The notes under the pieces: generated by a model
Told to the model about the DNA's origin: nothing
The model's input: the letters and a program-made list of their open reading frames with translations, nothing else
Databases searched by the model: none
Translations under genes and position numbers: made by a program
Shown here: in pieces, positions 1 through 6,861 of the stretch
Position numbering within the stretch: position 1 is the stretch's first letter
Layout: every line of letters begins with the position of its first letter
Source of the DNA: Erysipelotrichaceae bacterium
GTDB taxonomy: Bacteria > Bacillota_I > Bacilli_A > Erysipelotrichales > Erysipelotrichaceae
Direction: 5' to 3'
Assembly (NCBI GenBank): GCA_003446295.1
Contig: DMBB01000242.1
Location: forward strand, 442 to 8,970
DNA length: 8,529 bases

Positions 1-26
1 CAATGCCGGTATTTGTATTGCCGATA

Positions 27-55
27 TTGTATGTAAAAAGCCGGTTTGATATGAT
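27..55 (+). promoter_or_regulatory. Candidate sigma-A promoter (extended -10) for the GH32 gene
   Basis: A TATGAT hexamer (50-55) is preceded by TGA (47-49), giving an extended -10 of the TGnTATnnT type. TTGTAT (27-32) lies 17 nt upstream as a weak -35. Transcription would start near 62, leaving a leader of about 54 nt before the GH32 start codon. No operator-like palindrome was recognised between 1 and 115. The call rests only on hexamer match and spacing. The same stretch might instead be the tail of an upstream gene, so confidence is modest. Confidence 0.4.
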
Positions 56-115
56 TTGTAATGAGGAATATTTCTGAATCGGAAATCATTGGGATTCAGG
101 AGAGGGGAATATCAT

Positions 116-1651
116 ATGAAGAAGAGTTACAGGCAGTTTTACCATGCAAACGTACTGTCAGGCTGGGCAAACGACCCGAACGGTACGATTTTCTACAACG
201 GAAAGGCGCATCTCTTTTTTCAGCACTATCCATATAAATCAGAATGGGGGATCATGCATTGGGGTCACTTTGTGACGGAAGACTTTATCCATTGGGAAAG
301 TCTGCCGCTTGCATTGGAACCGCTGGAAGACTATGAAGAGATCTGCGGATGCTGTTCAGGGTCTGCAATCGAGAAGGACGGAAAACTCTTCCTGATGTAT
401 ACAGCAGCACAGCCTGAGCTTCAGAGACAGTGCATTGCAGTTTCAACAGACGGAGGAGTCCATTTTGAAAAAGATCCCGGCAACCCGATCGTCACAGCAG
501 ATCAGATCAGTCCTGAGATCGCTATGCGTGATTTCCGCGATCCGAGGCTGTTCCTGAAAGACGGCGTTTATTATATGCTTGCCGGTGCAAGAGTTAAGGA
601 TATCAAGGACGGAAAAACAGTTCCTGAGCCTCCGGTAAAAAGCGCCGGACCGGTTTCATCACCGTCTCTCGGGGATGTGACAAATATCGATCCGAACATA
701 TACGGGTATGGAAATCTTGTCCTGCTGAAATCAAATGATTTGTATCATTGGAGTTACGTAGGAAAACTTCTTTATAACCAGGAAGAATTCAGTGAAGAGT
801 TCTACCATCTGAACGGTGTTTATGAATGTCCGGATTATTTCGTGCTCAATGGAACGGAAGTCATTCTCTCAAGCCCGCAGAATCTGCCGCAGATGGGCAA
901 TCTTTATCAGAATCTGCATTCAGGTCTGTACATGCTGGGCAAGCTGAACTTTGAAACAGGCCGCTTCCAGGTCGACTATATCGGAGAGGTAGACAGCGGT
1001 TTTGACTTCTATGCTGCACAGTCACTCAGAATGCCGGACGGCAGAGTCATCATGATTGCATGGAAGGAAATGTGGGACCGCTCATTCCCGACACGTGAAG
1101 AAGGATGGGCAGGAACATATACGCTGCCGCGTGAGCTGAATGTGGAAAACGGAAGGCTGATCCAGAGACCTGTCAGAGAGATCGAACAGTTCAGGAAAAA
1201 CCATGTGTCGGTCAGGAATGTTTCGTGCACGAATGACTGTATCAATGTTGAAGGCGTCTCGGGCAATGTGATCGAGATCAAAGCCGTGATCGATACAGGC
1301 AGTGCAGAAAAGTGCGGACTGAAGGTCTTCAGTTCTGATAAGCATGAAACTGTCATCTATTACGACAGAAAAGAAAAAGCACTCATCTTTGACAGAAGCA
1401 GATCCGGGATCACGATCGAAGGCAAGGACACGGTTACCCAGAAGAGATATCTGGATATCGGGGAGCCGGAAAAGATCACACTGGACATGTTCCTGGATGT
1501 ATGTTCTCTTGAAGTGTTTGTGGACGGCGGAAAGCATGTCATGACCGGCAATGTCTATCCGGATATCGATACGGATACAGAAGTCAGATTCTTTGCGGAA
1601 AACGGAACGGCCGTACTGACAGAACTTGATAAATACGATATCTGTGCTTGA
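116..1651 (+). CDS. scrB: GH32 beta-fructosidase, probable sucrose-6-phosphate hydrolase
   Basis: This 511-residue enzyme of glycoside hydrolase family 32 hydrolyses a terminal beta-fructofuranosyl bond. In cytoplasmic Bacillota members the usual substrate is sucrose-6-phosphate delivered by a PTS, or sucrose or short fructans. The three family signatures are visible: WANDPNG at residues 17-23 with the nucleophile D20, FRDP at 140-143 with the transition-state stabiliser D142, and ECPD with the acid/base E237. A beta-propeller spans roughly residues 1-345, and a C-terminal beta-sandwich follows from about 365. There is no signal peptide, so it acts inside the cell. The start at 116 is chosen because a purine-rich site (98-107) precedes it and the catalytic WANDPNG lies at its family position near the N-terminus. 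An in-frame ATG at 89 would add nine residues and lacks a good site. An unusual Pro/Ser/Gly-rich insertion occupies about residues 161-198. The family is certain; the exact substrate is inferred, because no PTS or fructokinase gene is visible. Confidence 0.93.
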   Translation: MKKSYRQFYHANVLSGWANDPNGTIFYNGKAHLFFQHYPYKSEWGIMHWGHFVTEDFIHWESLPLALEPLEDYEEICGCCSGSAIEKDGKLFLMYTAAQPELQRQCIAVSTDGGVHFEKDPGNPIVTADQISPEIAMRDFRDPRLFLKDGVYYMLAGARVKDIKDGKTVPEPPVKSAGPVSSPSLGDVTNIDPNIYGYGNLVLLKSNDLYHWSYVGKLLYNQEEFSEEFYHLNGVYECPDYFVLNGTEVILSSPQNLPQMGNLYQNLHSGLYMLGKLNFETGRFQVDYIGEVDSGFDFYAAQSLRMPDGRVIMIAWKEMWDRSFPTREEGWAGTYTLPRELNVENGRLIQRPVREIEQFRKNHVSVRNVSCTNDCINVEGVSGNVIEIKAVIDTGSAEKCGLKVFSSDKHETVIYYDRKEKALIFDRSRSGITIEGKDTVTQKRYLDIGEPEKITLDMFLDVCSLEVFVDGGKHVMTGNVYPDIDTDTEVRFFAENGTAVLTELDKYDICA

Positions 1652-1686
1652 TAACAGATAATTTCAGATCATCAGCGAAAGACGAC

Positions 1687-1707
1687 AGGGGAGATCGATT
1701 CTCCCCT
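1687..1707 (+). terminator. Hairpin after the GH32 gene, probable terminator
   Basis: AGGGGAGA (1687-1694) pairs perfectly with TCTCCCCT (1700-1707) around a five-base loop, TCGAT. It sits 35 nt after the GH32 stop codon and before the promoter of the next operon. The T-tract after the stem is short (the last stem T plus TT, then C), so intrinsic termination may be inefficient. The position nevertheless fits an end-of-transcript signal. Confidence 0.6.
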
Positions 1708-1721
1708 TTCAAACGCCTTCT

Positions 1722-1749
1722 TTTCAATTAAGTATATACTTAATTGAAA
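1722..1749. promoter_or_regulatory. 28-bp perfect palindrome, probable ArsR operator
   Basis: The half-site TTTCAATTAAGTAT (1722-1735) is followed immediately by its exact reverse complement (1736-1749), with no mismatch in 28 bp. It ends 8 bp before a consensus TATAAT and 52 bp before the ArsR start codon, so it covers the -35 region. A dimeric winged-helix repressor bound here would block RNA polymerase. The AT-rich, long, uninterrupted symmetry fits an ArsR-family operator and autoregulation. No T-run follows it, so it is not a terminator. Binding is inferred from symmetry and position. Confidence 0.8.
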
Positions 1750-1763
1750 TGCGGAATTATAAT
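1735..1763 (+). promoter_or_regulatory. Promoter of the arsR-chr operon
   Basis: A perfect -10 hexamer, TATAAT, lies at 1758-1763. The hexamer 17 nt upstream, TATACT (1735-1740), matches TTGACA at only three of six positions and lies in the middle of the palindrome. A better match, TTGAAA (1744-1749), is only 8 nt from the -10 and so cannot pair with it. Transcription should begin near 1770, giving a leader of about 32 nt. Confidence 0.6.
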
Positions 1764-1801
1764 GCTGAATATACATGATCAATTGATGACGGAGGTATCT
1801 G

Positions 1802-2137
1802 ATGGGAAAGGAAAAGATGCTGAAAGCATTAGGGGAACCGATGCGGTTCAGAATATTCAGGATGCTGCTGGAACGGAAGCACTGTGTCAGGTCACTTTCA
1901 AAGAAGCTGGGCATCAGTGAACCGGCTGTTTCGCAGCACATGAAAGTACTGAAGGAAGCAGGCCTTGTCTATGGGGAACGCTGCGGATATCATATACACT
2001 ATTTCCCTGTTCAGACGGCAGTTGACAGTCTTGCGGAAATGTTTTCCGCCATGAGAGAACAGTCATTGATCCTGGATCGAGATCCCAATGTCTGCAATTG
2101 TGAATTCAGGAGGAAAGAACATGAACATACTTGCTGA
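1802..2137 (+). CDS. ArsR/SmtB-family winged-helix repressor with Cys/His-rich tail
   Basis: This 111-residue protein has the size and fold of ArsR-family repressors, which are dimeric DNA-binding proteins that often leave DNA when they bind a metal, metalloid or other signal. The helix-turn-helix spans about residues 31-55, with the recognition helix around SEPAVSQHMKVL, followed by a short wing near 57-67. The classical ELCVCDL metal motif is reduced to HCVRSL, with the single cysteine C28. Other candidate ligands are C61, C98 and C100 (CNC), and H107, H109 and C111 in the last five residues. GGAGG (1791-1795) lies 6 nt before the ATG. The gene leads an operon with two CHR transporter halves and overlaps the first by 17 nt, so it most likely represses that operon and itself through the palindrome at 1722-1749. 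The inducer is unknown: chromate is suggested by the neighbours only. The family call is firm. Confidence 0.92.
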   Translation: MGKEKMLKALGEPMRFRIFRMLLERKHCVRSLSKKLGISEPAVSQHMKVLKEAGLVYGERCGYHIHYFPVQTAVDSLAEMFSAMREQSLILDRDPNVCNCEFRRKEHEHTC

Positions 2138-2678
2138 TCTGTTCCTGACCTTTGCTAAGATCGGCTGTTTTACCTTCGGGGGCGGTTATGCAATGATCGC
2201 ACTCATTGAACATGCATGTGCCGAGGAGAAAAAATGGATCACGCATGATGACATGATGAATATCACGGTCATTGCGGAATCCACGCCGGGTCCGATTGCC
2301 ATCAACTGTGCAACATTTGTCGGCTACAAGCAGGCAGGTTTTGCCGGAGCGCTTGTAGCGACACTGGGCATCGTGCTTCCGTCATTCCTGATCATTTTCG
2401 GTATTTCACGTTTTCTTGATCACTTTCTGGAGATTACATGGATCGCAAAGGCGTTTCAAGGCATTAAGATCGCTGTCGGCATACTGATCGTTGATGCAGG
2501 TCTCAAAATGCTGAAGAAAATGAAGAAGAAAGCATTTCCTGAGATCGTTGCCGGATGTGCATTTATCGCAGTACTCGCTGCCGATATATTCAGTTTTCAT
2601 GTTTCCGTGATCGTCATGCTTGTGGCTGCAGCACTGATCGGGATCCTGCACAAGACGGCAGGAGGGGTGATGAAATGA
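2121..2678 (+). CDS. chrA: CHR-family chromate transporter, first half-size subunit
   Basis: This 185-residue integral membrane protein belongs to the short-chain CHR (chromate ion transporter) family, in which two separate halves encoded side by side are thought to form one transporter. The family signature of a glycine-rich FGGGYAMIALIE segment (residues 19-30) and a TPGPIAIN segment (55-62, within ESTPGPIAIN) is clear. Further hydrophobic helices run to the C-terminus, with a basic cytoplasmic-looking stretch LKKMKKK near 131-137. The start at 2121 is set by AGGAGG (2108-2113) 7 nt upstream and by the family N-terminus. This places it inside the end of the ArsR gene in another frame, so the two are probably translationally coupled. 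It overlaps the next half by ATGA. The expected role is chromate (or related oxyanion) efflux at the cytoplasmic membrane; the actual substrate is not shown by sequence. Confidence 0.9.
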   Translation: MNILADLFLTFAKIGCFTFGGGYAMIALIEHACAEEKKWITHDDMMNITVIAESTPGPIAINCATFVGYKQAGFAGALVATLGIVLPSFLIIFGISRFLDHFLEITWIAKAFQGIKIAVGILIVDAGLKMLKKMKKKAFPEIVAGCAFIAVLAADIFSFHVSVIVMLVAAALIGILHKTAGGVMK

Positions 2679-3223
2679 TCCTGCTTGAATTATTCTGGGG
2701 ATTCCTGAAGGTCGGTGCATTTGCATTCGGTGGAGCATATGCGGCAATACCTCTGATTCGTGACATCGTTCTTTCTTATGGCTGGCTCAGCGAGGATGCT
2801 CTGGCATATATGATCGCAGTCAGTGAAAGTACGCCTGGACCGATCATGGTCAATCTTGCAACGTATGTCGGCAGCAGTCAGGCTGGACTGGTCGGATCAT
2901 TGATCGCAACAGCTGCTGTCGTACTGCCGTCATTTATCATCATTCTGCTGATCACGGCTGCCATGAAGAACTTTATGGGAAACAAATATGTTCAGGCAGC
3001 ACTGAGCGGTCTCAAACCGTGCGTGATCGGGATCATTCTCGCGACAGGTCTGTGCATGGTCATCAGGAATTGCATGCCCGGATCCGTACTTAACACCAGA
3101 AATACCTTGATGACTGTTATGCTCTGTCTGATGTATTTCGGCGGCAGGAAAGTACTGAAGAAAAATATCTCGCCGATCCTTCTGATCGTTATATCAGCTG
3201 TGATCGGACTCATTGCAGGATAA
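2675..3223 (+). CDS. chrA: CHR-family chromate transporter, second half-size subunit
   Basis: This 182-residue membrane protein is homologous to its upstream neighbour and carries the same two signatures: FGGAYAAIPLI at residues 18-28 and ESTPGPIMVN at 51-60. Several hydrophobic helices follow, ending IVISAVIGLIAG. The start is the ATG of the ATGA overlap with the first half, with AGGAGGGG (2660-2667) 7 nt upstream. Longer in-frame starts would run back through the first half and lack a site. Paired short CHR proteins are known from Bacillota such as the ywrB-ywrA genes of Bacillus subtilis, where both halves are needed. The tight overlap here likewise suggests equal production and complex formation. 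A hairpin (3228-3247) follows five bases after the stop codon, closing the operon. Confidence 0.9.
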   Translation: MILLELFWGFLKVGAFAFGGAYAAIPLIRDIVLSYGWLSEDALAYMIAVSESTPGPIMVNLATYVGSSQAGLVGSLIATAAVVLPSFIIILLITAAMKNFMGNKYVQAALSGLKPCVIGIILATGLCMVIRNCMPGSVLNTRNTLMTVMLCLMYFGGRKVLKKNISPILLIVISAVIGLIAG

Positions 3224-3227
3224 GAAA

Positions 3228-3247
3228 AGCAGGTCATGCGACCTGCT
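3228..3247. terminator. Bidirectional terminator between convergent operons
   Basis: AGCAGGTC (3228-3235) pairs perfectly with GACCTGCT (3240-3247) around the four-base loop ATGC. Read on the - strand the stem is followed by TTTCTTA, and on the + strand by CAGTTTGTT, so it has a short U-rich tail both ways. It lies between the stop of the second chr gene (3223) and the stop of the HAD gene (3255, - strand), the expected place for a shared terminator. Confidence 0.75.
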
Positions 3248-3254
3248 CAGTTTG

Positions 3255-3866
3255 TTATATGCTGATCTGATGTTTCCGAAGATCGTTTCTGAGTTTTTCC
3301 GCATCCCCGTAGAATACGACCGCATTGATGCCTGTACGCAATGCGCTTTCTGCATTCGCAGGAGAATCATCAATGAACAGGCATTCTTCAGCATTCAGTC
3401 CGAATGTACGAAGTGCTTTTCTGAAGTATTCCTGATCCGGCTTCAGCAGCTGATGATCTGCTGAGAGAAATACGTTTTCTTTGAAGAATGAGGATACTCT
3501 GTATTCCGGCCAGTATGTATGATGACGCAGACTTGCGTTCGTCAGCAGATACAGATCATAGTTCCTGCTGAGTTGCTCGACCAGTTCATACATTCCCGGG
3601 ATCTCATCATGTGTGCTGCTCCATTCTGATACAAGTTCATGGATATATGGATGGAGCCGGGTATCCAGCCGTTTTTCAGCACGCTTGATCATGAGCGGAT
3701 CATCGATGATGCCGCGGTCCAGTTCCACCCAGTCCGTACTGCCGTAGATCTCCCGCCTTAACTGAAGGCGGTCATCCGCATCTGTGATGCCTGTCCGTTT
3801 GACAAAATAATCAGGATCGAAACGGACAAGAACACCGCCCATATCAAACAATATGTTTTTGATCAT
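3255..3866 (-). CDS. HAD-superfamily phosphatase, YihX-like (HAD-IA)
   Basis: This 203-residue cytoplasmic HAD hydrolase probably removes phosphate from a small metabolite. All four HAD motifs are visible: motif I FDMGGV with the nucleophile D8, motif II LLTN with T109, motif III K142 in LLKPDQEYF, and motif IV FIDDS with D166/D167. A helical cap lies between motifs I and II (about residues 15-85). Motif I has Gly (G10) where most HAD phosphatases carry the acid/base Asp. This DxG pattern is also seen in YihX, an E. coli alpha-glucose-1-phosphatase, and the WPEYR segment (119-123) recalls the same group. The gene is the last cistron of the ABC-transporter operon. Its ATG is 2 nt after the permease stop, with the purine-rich site inside the permease end, so the two should be made together. 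That linkage suggests the transported compound, or its product, is phosphorylated. The substrate is an inference; the superfamily is certain. Confidence 0.88.
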   Translation of the reverse strand: MIKNILFDMGGVLVRFDPDYFVKRTGITDADDRLQLRREIYGSTDWVELDRGIIDDPLMIKRAEKRLDTRLHPYIHELVSEWSSTHDEIPGMYELVEQLSRNYDLYLLTNASLRHHTYWPEYRVSSFFKENVFLSADHQLLKPDQEYFRKALRTFGLNAEECLFIDDSPANAESALRTGINAVVFYGDAEKLRNDLRKHQISI

Positions 3867-3868
3867 GG

Positions 3869-5755
3869 TCAGGCTTCCTTCTTCTTGAAACGGCTGAACA
3901 GCTTTTTGAAGCGTTCGCGGGCAGCGATGCGTTCACCGATATCTCTTCCGCCGACACCGTATACCAGATACAGAATGATGCCGGATACGATCATAATGAA
4001 TACGGTCGATGCGCAGCGTCTGCCGGATGCATTTACATTGAATCCATACAGACCTTCTTCACGGCACATACTCTGGATGACCATTGCGTAGGTCGTTCCG
4101 TATGAGCTGGCAAATGTAGCACCCATGTCATATTCCGTAAACAGTGTGTTGAAGTTCAGTGCAAATACAGCCAGAACACTCGGCATGATGATCGGCAGCT
4201 TGACTTTCAGGAATGTCCTGATCTGTGAGGAGCCGAGATTCCTTGCGGCATCTTCCAGTTCTTCATCGATCTGATAGAACGCTGCTTTGATCATACGCAG
4301 CGAGAACGGCAGACGGACGACCATGTATGCGATAACCATCAGGATTCTGACACGGTCTCCATAATACAGGTTCTTTCCGAATACATACCAGATGTCACTG
4401 CTGTTGAAGAAGACACGGTAAGAGTAGCAGATCAGGATCGTCGGCAGCAGCCATGGGAACAGCAGAGCATATTCCAGGACTGTGCCGGTTTTTTTGTGCT
4501 TGAAGATGTAATTGCAGGCAATGACGACAATGACACAGGCAAGTGCGGCAGCGATTACAGACAGCACAAAGCTGGTATGAATGCCGCCAAGCGTTGCTTC
4601 ATTAGAGAATACACCTGAGATCGAACCTTCGATCGTTTTGTACTTGCCGCGTGAAGTCAGATACTGATAATCCTGTGTGCCGTAATAATTGATGAATGTC
4701 CAGTTTGCCGGATCCAGGCGCTTCACCTTGATCGCCTGATATGTCTGGAACGAGAACAGAACGATCATGACGACCGGTGTCATATAAATGATGAAGAGCA
4801 CGTATGCATAGATATGCATCAGTACATTCAGCACCGGGTTGTCGATCTTTTGCTTCTGCAGTTTTGCCTTTGTCTTGGATACGGACAGATAATGTCCTTT
4901 TCTTTCATAAGAAGACAGGATCGTCAAAAGCAGGATCGTAAAGCATGCCAGAATGATCGAAAGCAGGGCAGCTCTGGCCTGCGGGAATGATTCATCTGCT
5001 GTGGAACTTCCTGCCAGTCTGACGATCTCCGGGTTGATCGAGTCATATCCCAGGAGCGTCGGAGCAGACATCGCGCACAGACCTGTGATGAATGTCATGA
5101 TCGTAAGTGAGAACAATGTCGGGATCAATGTCGGAAATACAACTTTGAGCAGTGTTGTAAACGGACTGGCGCCGAGATTTCTGGAGGCTTCCACGGTATT
5201 GTAGTCAATGCCGCGGATCGCGTTTCTCAAGAACAGGGCATGATTGCTGGTACATGCGAATGTCATGGTGAACAGTACTGCCTTGTATCCGGAGAACCAT
5301 TTCGGATTGAGATTCGGGAACATCTCCAGAAGCTTTGTCGTCATGATGCCGTCACTTGAATACAGGAACATGTAGCCGGTGACAAGTGCAACACCGCTGT
5401 AGATCAGTGTGGTCATATATCCCAGACGCAATATGTTCGCACCTTTGATATCAAAGTATTCTGTCAGAAGAACGATCGATATACCGACAATATTGACGGT
5501 AATGGTCAGTACAACAGCCAGCCTCAGGGAATTCCATACAAACCTCGGCATATTGCCTGCGAGGAAGAATCTGATAACCGCAAACGGGTCAATGTTTCCC
5601 GCAGCATCCTTGACCGTGAAAATACTAGTGAGTGTATTCAGACACGGCAGCAGCATGAATCCGAAGAACAGATATGCGAAGCACAGGAAGCCGATCAGCT
5701 GGAAGGCCCTTTCGGTATTAAATGGTTTTGGCTGCTTCAATCTGGAAGCTGTCAT
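3869..5755 (-). CDS. ABC transporter permease, fused two-domain (Fe3+/phosphonate/polyamine type)
   Basis: This 628-residue inner-membrane protein contains two binding-protein-dependent permease domains in one chain, as in FbpB/SfuB/AfuB, so a single polypeptide can form the whole pore. Each half has a cytoplasmic coupling (EAA) loop: VEASRNLGASPFTTLLKVVF near residues 188-207 and LEDAARNLGSSQIRTFLKVK near 500-519. About twelve hydrophobic segments are apparent. A charged cytoplasmic linker (about 283-308) joins the halves. The second half has a long polar loop (about 340-392) after its first helix, longer than usual for the family. The C-terminus is strongly basic (RFKKLFSRFKKKEA). AAGGAGG (5763-5769), located inside the ATPase end, lies 7 nt before the ATG. 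Only 2 nt separate it from the ATPase gene and 2 nt from the HAD gene. It pairs with the ATPase and lipoprotein of this operon; the substrate cannot be read from the sequence. Confidence 0.92.
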   Translation of the reverse strand: MTASRLKQPKPFNTERAFQLIGFLCFAYLFFGFMLLPCLNTLTSIFTVKDAAGNIDPFAVIRFFLAGNMPRFVWNSLRLAVVLTITVNIVGISIVLLTEYFDIKGANILRLGYMTTLIYSGVALVTGYMFLYSSDGIMTTKLLEMFPNLNPKWFSGYKAVLFTMTFACTSNHALFLRNAIRGIDYNTVEASRNLGASPFTTLLKVVFPTLIPTLFSLTIMTFITGLCAMSAPTLLGYDSINPEIVRLAGSSTADESFPQARAALLSIILACFTILLLTILSSYERKGHYLSVSKTKAKLQKQKIDNPVLNVLMHIYAYVLFIIYMTPVVMIVLFSFQTYQAIKVKRLDPANWTFINYYGTQDYQYLTSRGKYKTIEGSISGVFSNEATLGGIHTSFVLSVIAAALACVIVVIACNYIFKHKKTGTVLEYALLFPWLLPTILICYSYRVFFNSSDIWYVFGKNLYYGDRVRILMVIAYMVVRLPFSLRMIKAAFYQIDEELEDAARNLGSSQIRTFLKVKLPIIMPSVLAVFALNFNTLFTEYDMGATFASSYGTTYAMVIQSMCREEGLYGFNVNASGRRCASTVFIMIVSGIILYLVYGVGGRDIGERIAARERFKKLFSRFKKKEA

Positions 5756-5757
5756 AC

Positions 5758-6780
5758 TTAGGCCTCCTTAGGCGGATAGCTCATCAGATCACGGGCTGAC
5801 ATGATGATATTGATATAATCACCGGTGTCATACAGATTGATGCCATCATTCTTTTCTATGATCTTGAGCTCCTGACCTTCACAGTCAATATAGTATTTAA
5901 TGTACAGACCGTAGTATTCCCTGTTCTTGACCACTCCTTTGAGAACAATATCATCCTTCTTCGGTTCACTGTTTACGTGGAGGCGTTCCAGACGGATATA
6001 GTGATGCCATGCCGGATCAAGTTCAGCACCATGCTCGTTGAGTCTGGCAACAATATTGTCATTGAGACGGTTGATATCTCCGATGAAGTTGCAGACAAAT
6101 TCCGTAGCGGAATGGTTGTATATTTCGTTCGGTGTACCGATCTGCTCAATGTATCCTTTGTTGAATACAGCGATCCTGTCGGAAAGCGTCAGTGCTTCTT
6201 CCTGATCGTGCGTGACATAAATGCTGGTGATCCCGAATTCCTTCTGCATATGCTTCAGTTCAGTCCTCAGCTGAACACGGAGTTTCGCATCAAGATTTGA
6301 CAGCGGCTCATCCAGACAGATGATCTCAGGCTCAGTAACAAGAGAACGCGCGATGGCTACACGCTGCTGCTGACCGCCTGACAGCTGGGAAACAGCTTTT
6401 GCAAGCTGATCATCCGAGAGGTCGACTTTTTTCGCAATCGTTCTGACTTTCTGGTCGATCTCGTCTTTTCTCATCTTTTTGATTTTCAGTCCGTATGCAA
6501 TATTGTCATAAACCGTCATGGTAGGAAATAAAGCATAGCTCTGGAAAACGATGCCGATATTTCTTTTTTCGATCGGAACATTGGTAATGTCTTTGCCATT
6601 GACAAATACCTTTCCTTCGGCCGGGCGGATAAAGCCCGTGATCGTTCTTAATGTTGTTGTTTTGCCGCATCCGGACGGACCCAGGAATGTAAAGAACTCG
6701 CCTTGGTTTACATTCACATTGATATTGTGAAGCGCTTCAAAGTCCCCAAACCTCACGATTATATTTTTTAAATCAATCAT
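5758..6780 (-). CDS. ABC transporter ATP-binding protein (FbpC/PotA-like)
   Basis: This 340-residue ATPase powers the importer encoded around it. All functional motifs are intact: Walker A GPSGCGKTT (residues 34-42), Q-loop Q80, signature LSGGQ (133-137), Walker B IICLDE (153-158), D-loop SNLD (161-164) and the switch histidine H191. After the nucleotide-binding domain (about 1-235) comes a C-terminal domain of TOBE type (about 240-335), as in the iron, polyamine, phosphonate and sugar importer ATPases, where it can bind regulators. The start at 6780 is chosen because IDLKNIIVRFG is the normal N-terminus and GAAGGG (6790-6795) is 9 nt upstream. A longer in-frame start at 6849 would run through the intercistronic hairpin. 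It lies 81 nt after the lipoprotein gene, and the permease follows after 2 nt. The family is certain; the substrate class remains open. Confidence 0.94.
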   Translation of the reverse strand: MIDLKNIIVRFGDFEALHNINVNVNQGEFFTFLGPSGCGKTTTLRTITGFIRPAEGKVFVNGKDITNVPIEKRNIGIVFQSYALFPTMTVYDNIAYGLKIKKMRKDEIDQKVRTIAKKVDLSDDQLAKAVSQLSGGQQQRVAIARSLVTEPEIICLDEPLSNLDAKLRVQLRTELKHMQKEFGITSIYVTHDQEEALTLSDRIAVFNKGYIEQIGTPNEIYNHSATEFVCNFIGDINRLNDNIVARLNEHGAELDPAWHHYIRLERLHVNSEPKKDDIVLKGVVKNREYYGLYIKYYIDCEGQELKIIEKNDGINLYDTGDYINIIMSARDLMSYPPKEA

Positions 6781-6808
6781 ATGCTTTTTCCCTTCTCTAA
6801 ATGTGAAA

Positions 6809-6834
6809 CTTGCAGCGGGAGACCCCGCTGCAAG
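6809..6834 (-). terminator. Strong hairpin between lipoprotein and ATPase genes (attenuator or mRNA stabiliser)
   Basis: An 11-bp perfect stem (6809-6819 with 6824-6834, CTTGCAGCGGG paired with CCCGCTGCAAG) encloses a four-base loop. On the - strand transcript it follows the lipoprotein stop by 27 nt and is trailed by TTTCACATTT rather than a clean U-run. It therefore probably acts as a partial terminator or as a 3' stabiliser of the lipoprotein message. Either would let the binding protein be made in excess of the ATPase and permease, as is usual in ABC importer operons. Confidence 0.7.
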
Positions 6835-6861
6835 CTTACAAAACAACAATGATACGAATCA

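Noticed and set aside
3..77. Short open frame ending in TGA at 75-77, possibly the tail of an upstream gene
   Set aside because: It has only 24 codons with no recognisable motif. A different frame (2-49) is equally open and looks no better, and the region also carries a plausible promoter. Sequence to the left would be needed.
89..115. Upstream ATG extending the GH32 protein by nine residues
   Set aside because: The purine-rich ribosome site lies inside this extension, right before the ATG at 116, and the extra residues are not typical of the family.
1082..1537. A 151-codon open frame on the - strand inside the GH32 gene
   Set aside because: It is fully antisense to the C-terminal sandwich of a well-supported enzyme, without ribosome site or recognisable domain.
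1744..1763. TTGAAA (1744-1749) with TATAAT (1758-1763) as a -35/-10 pair
   Set aside because: The spacer is only 8 nt, far below the 16-18 nt needed by sigma-A polymerase.
6781..6849. N-terminal extension of the ABC ATPase
   Set aside because: It would be translated through the 11-bp hairpin and adds residues foreign to the family. A ribosome site precedes the ATG at 6780.
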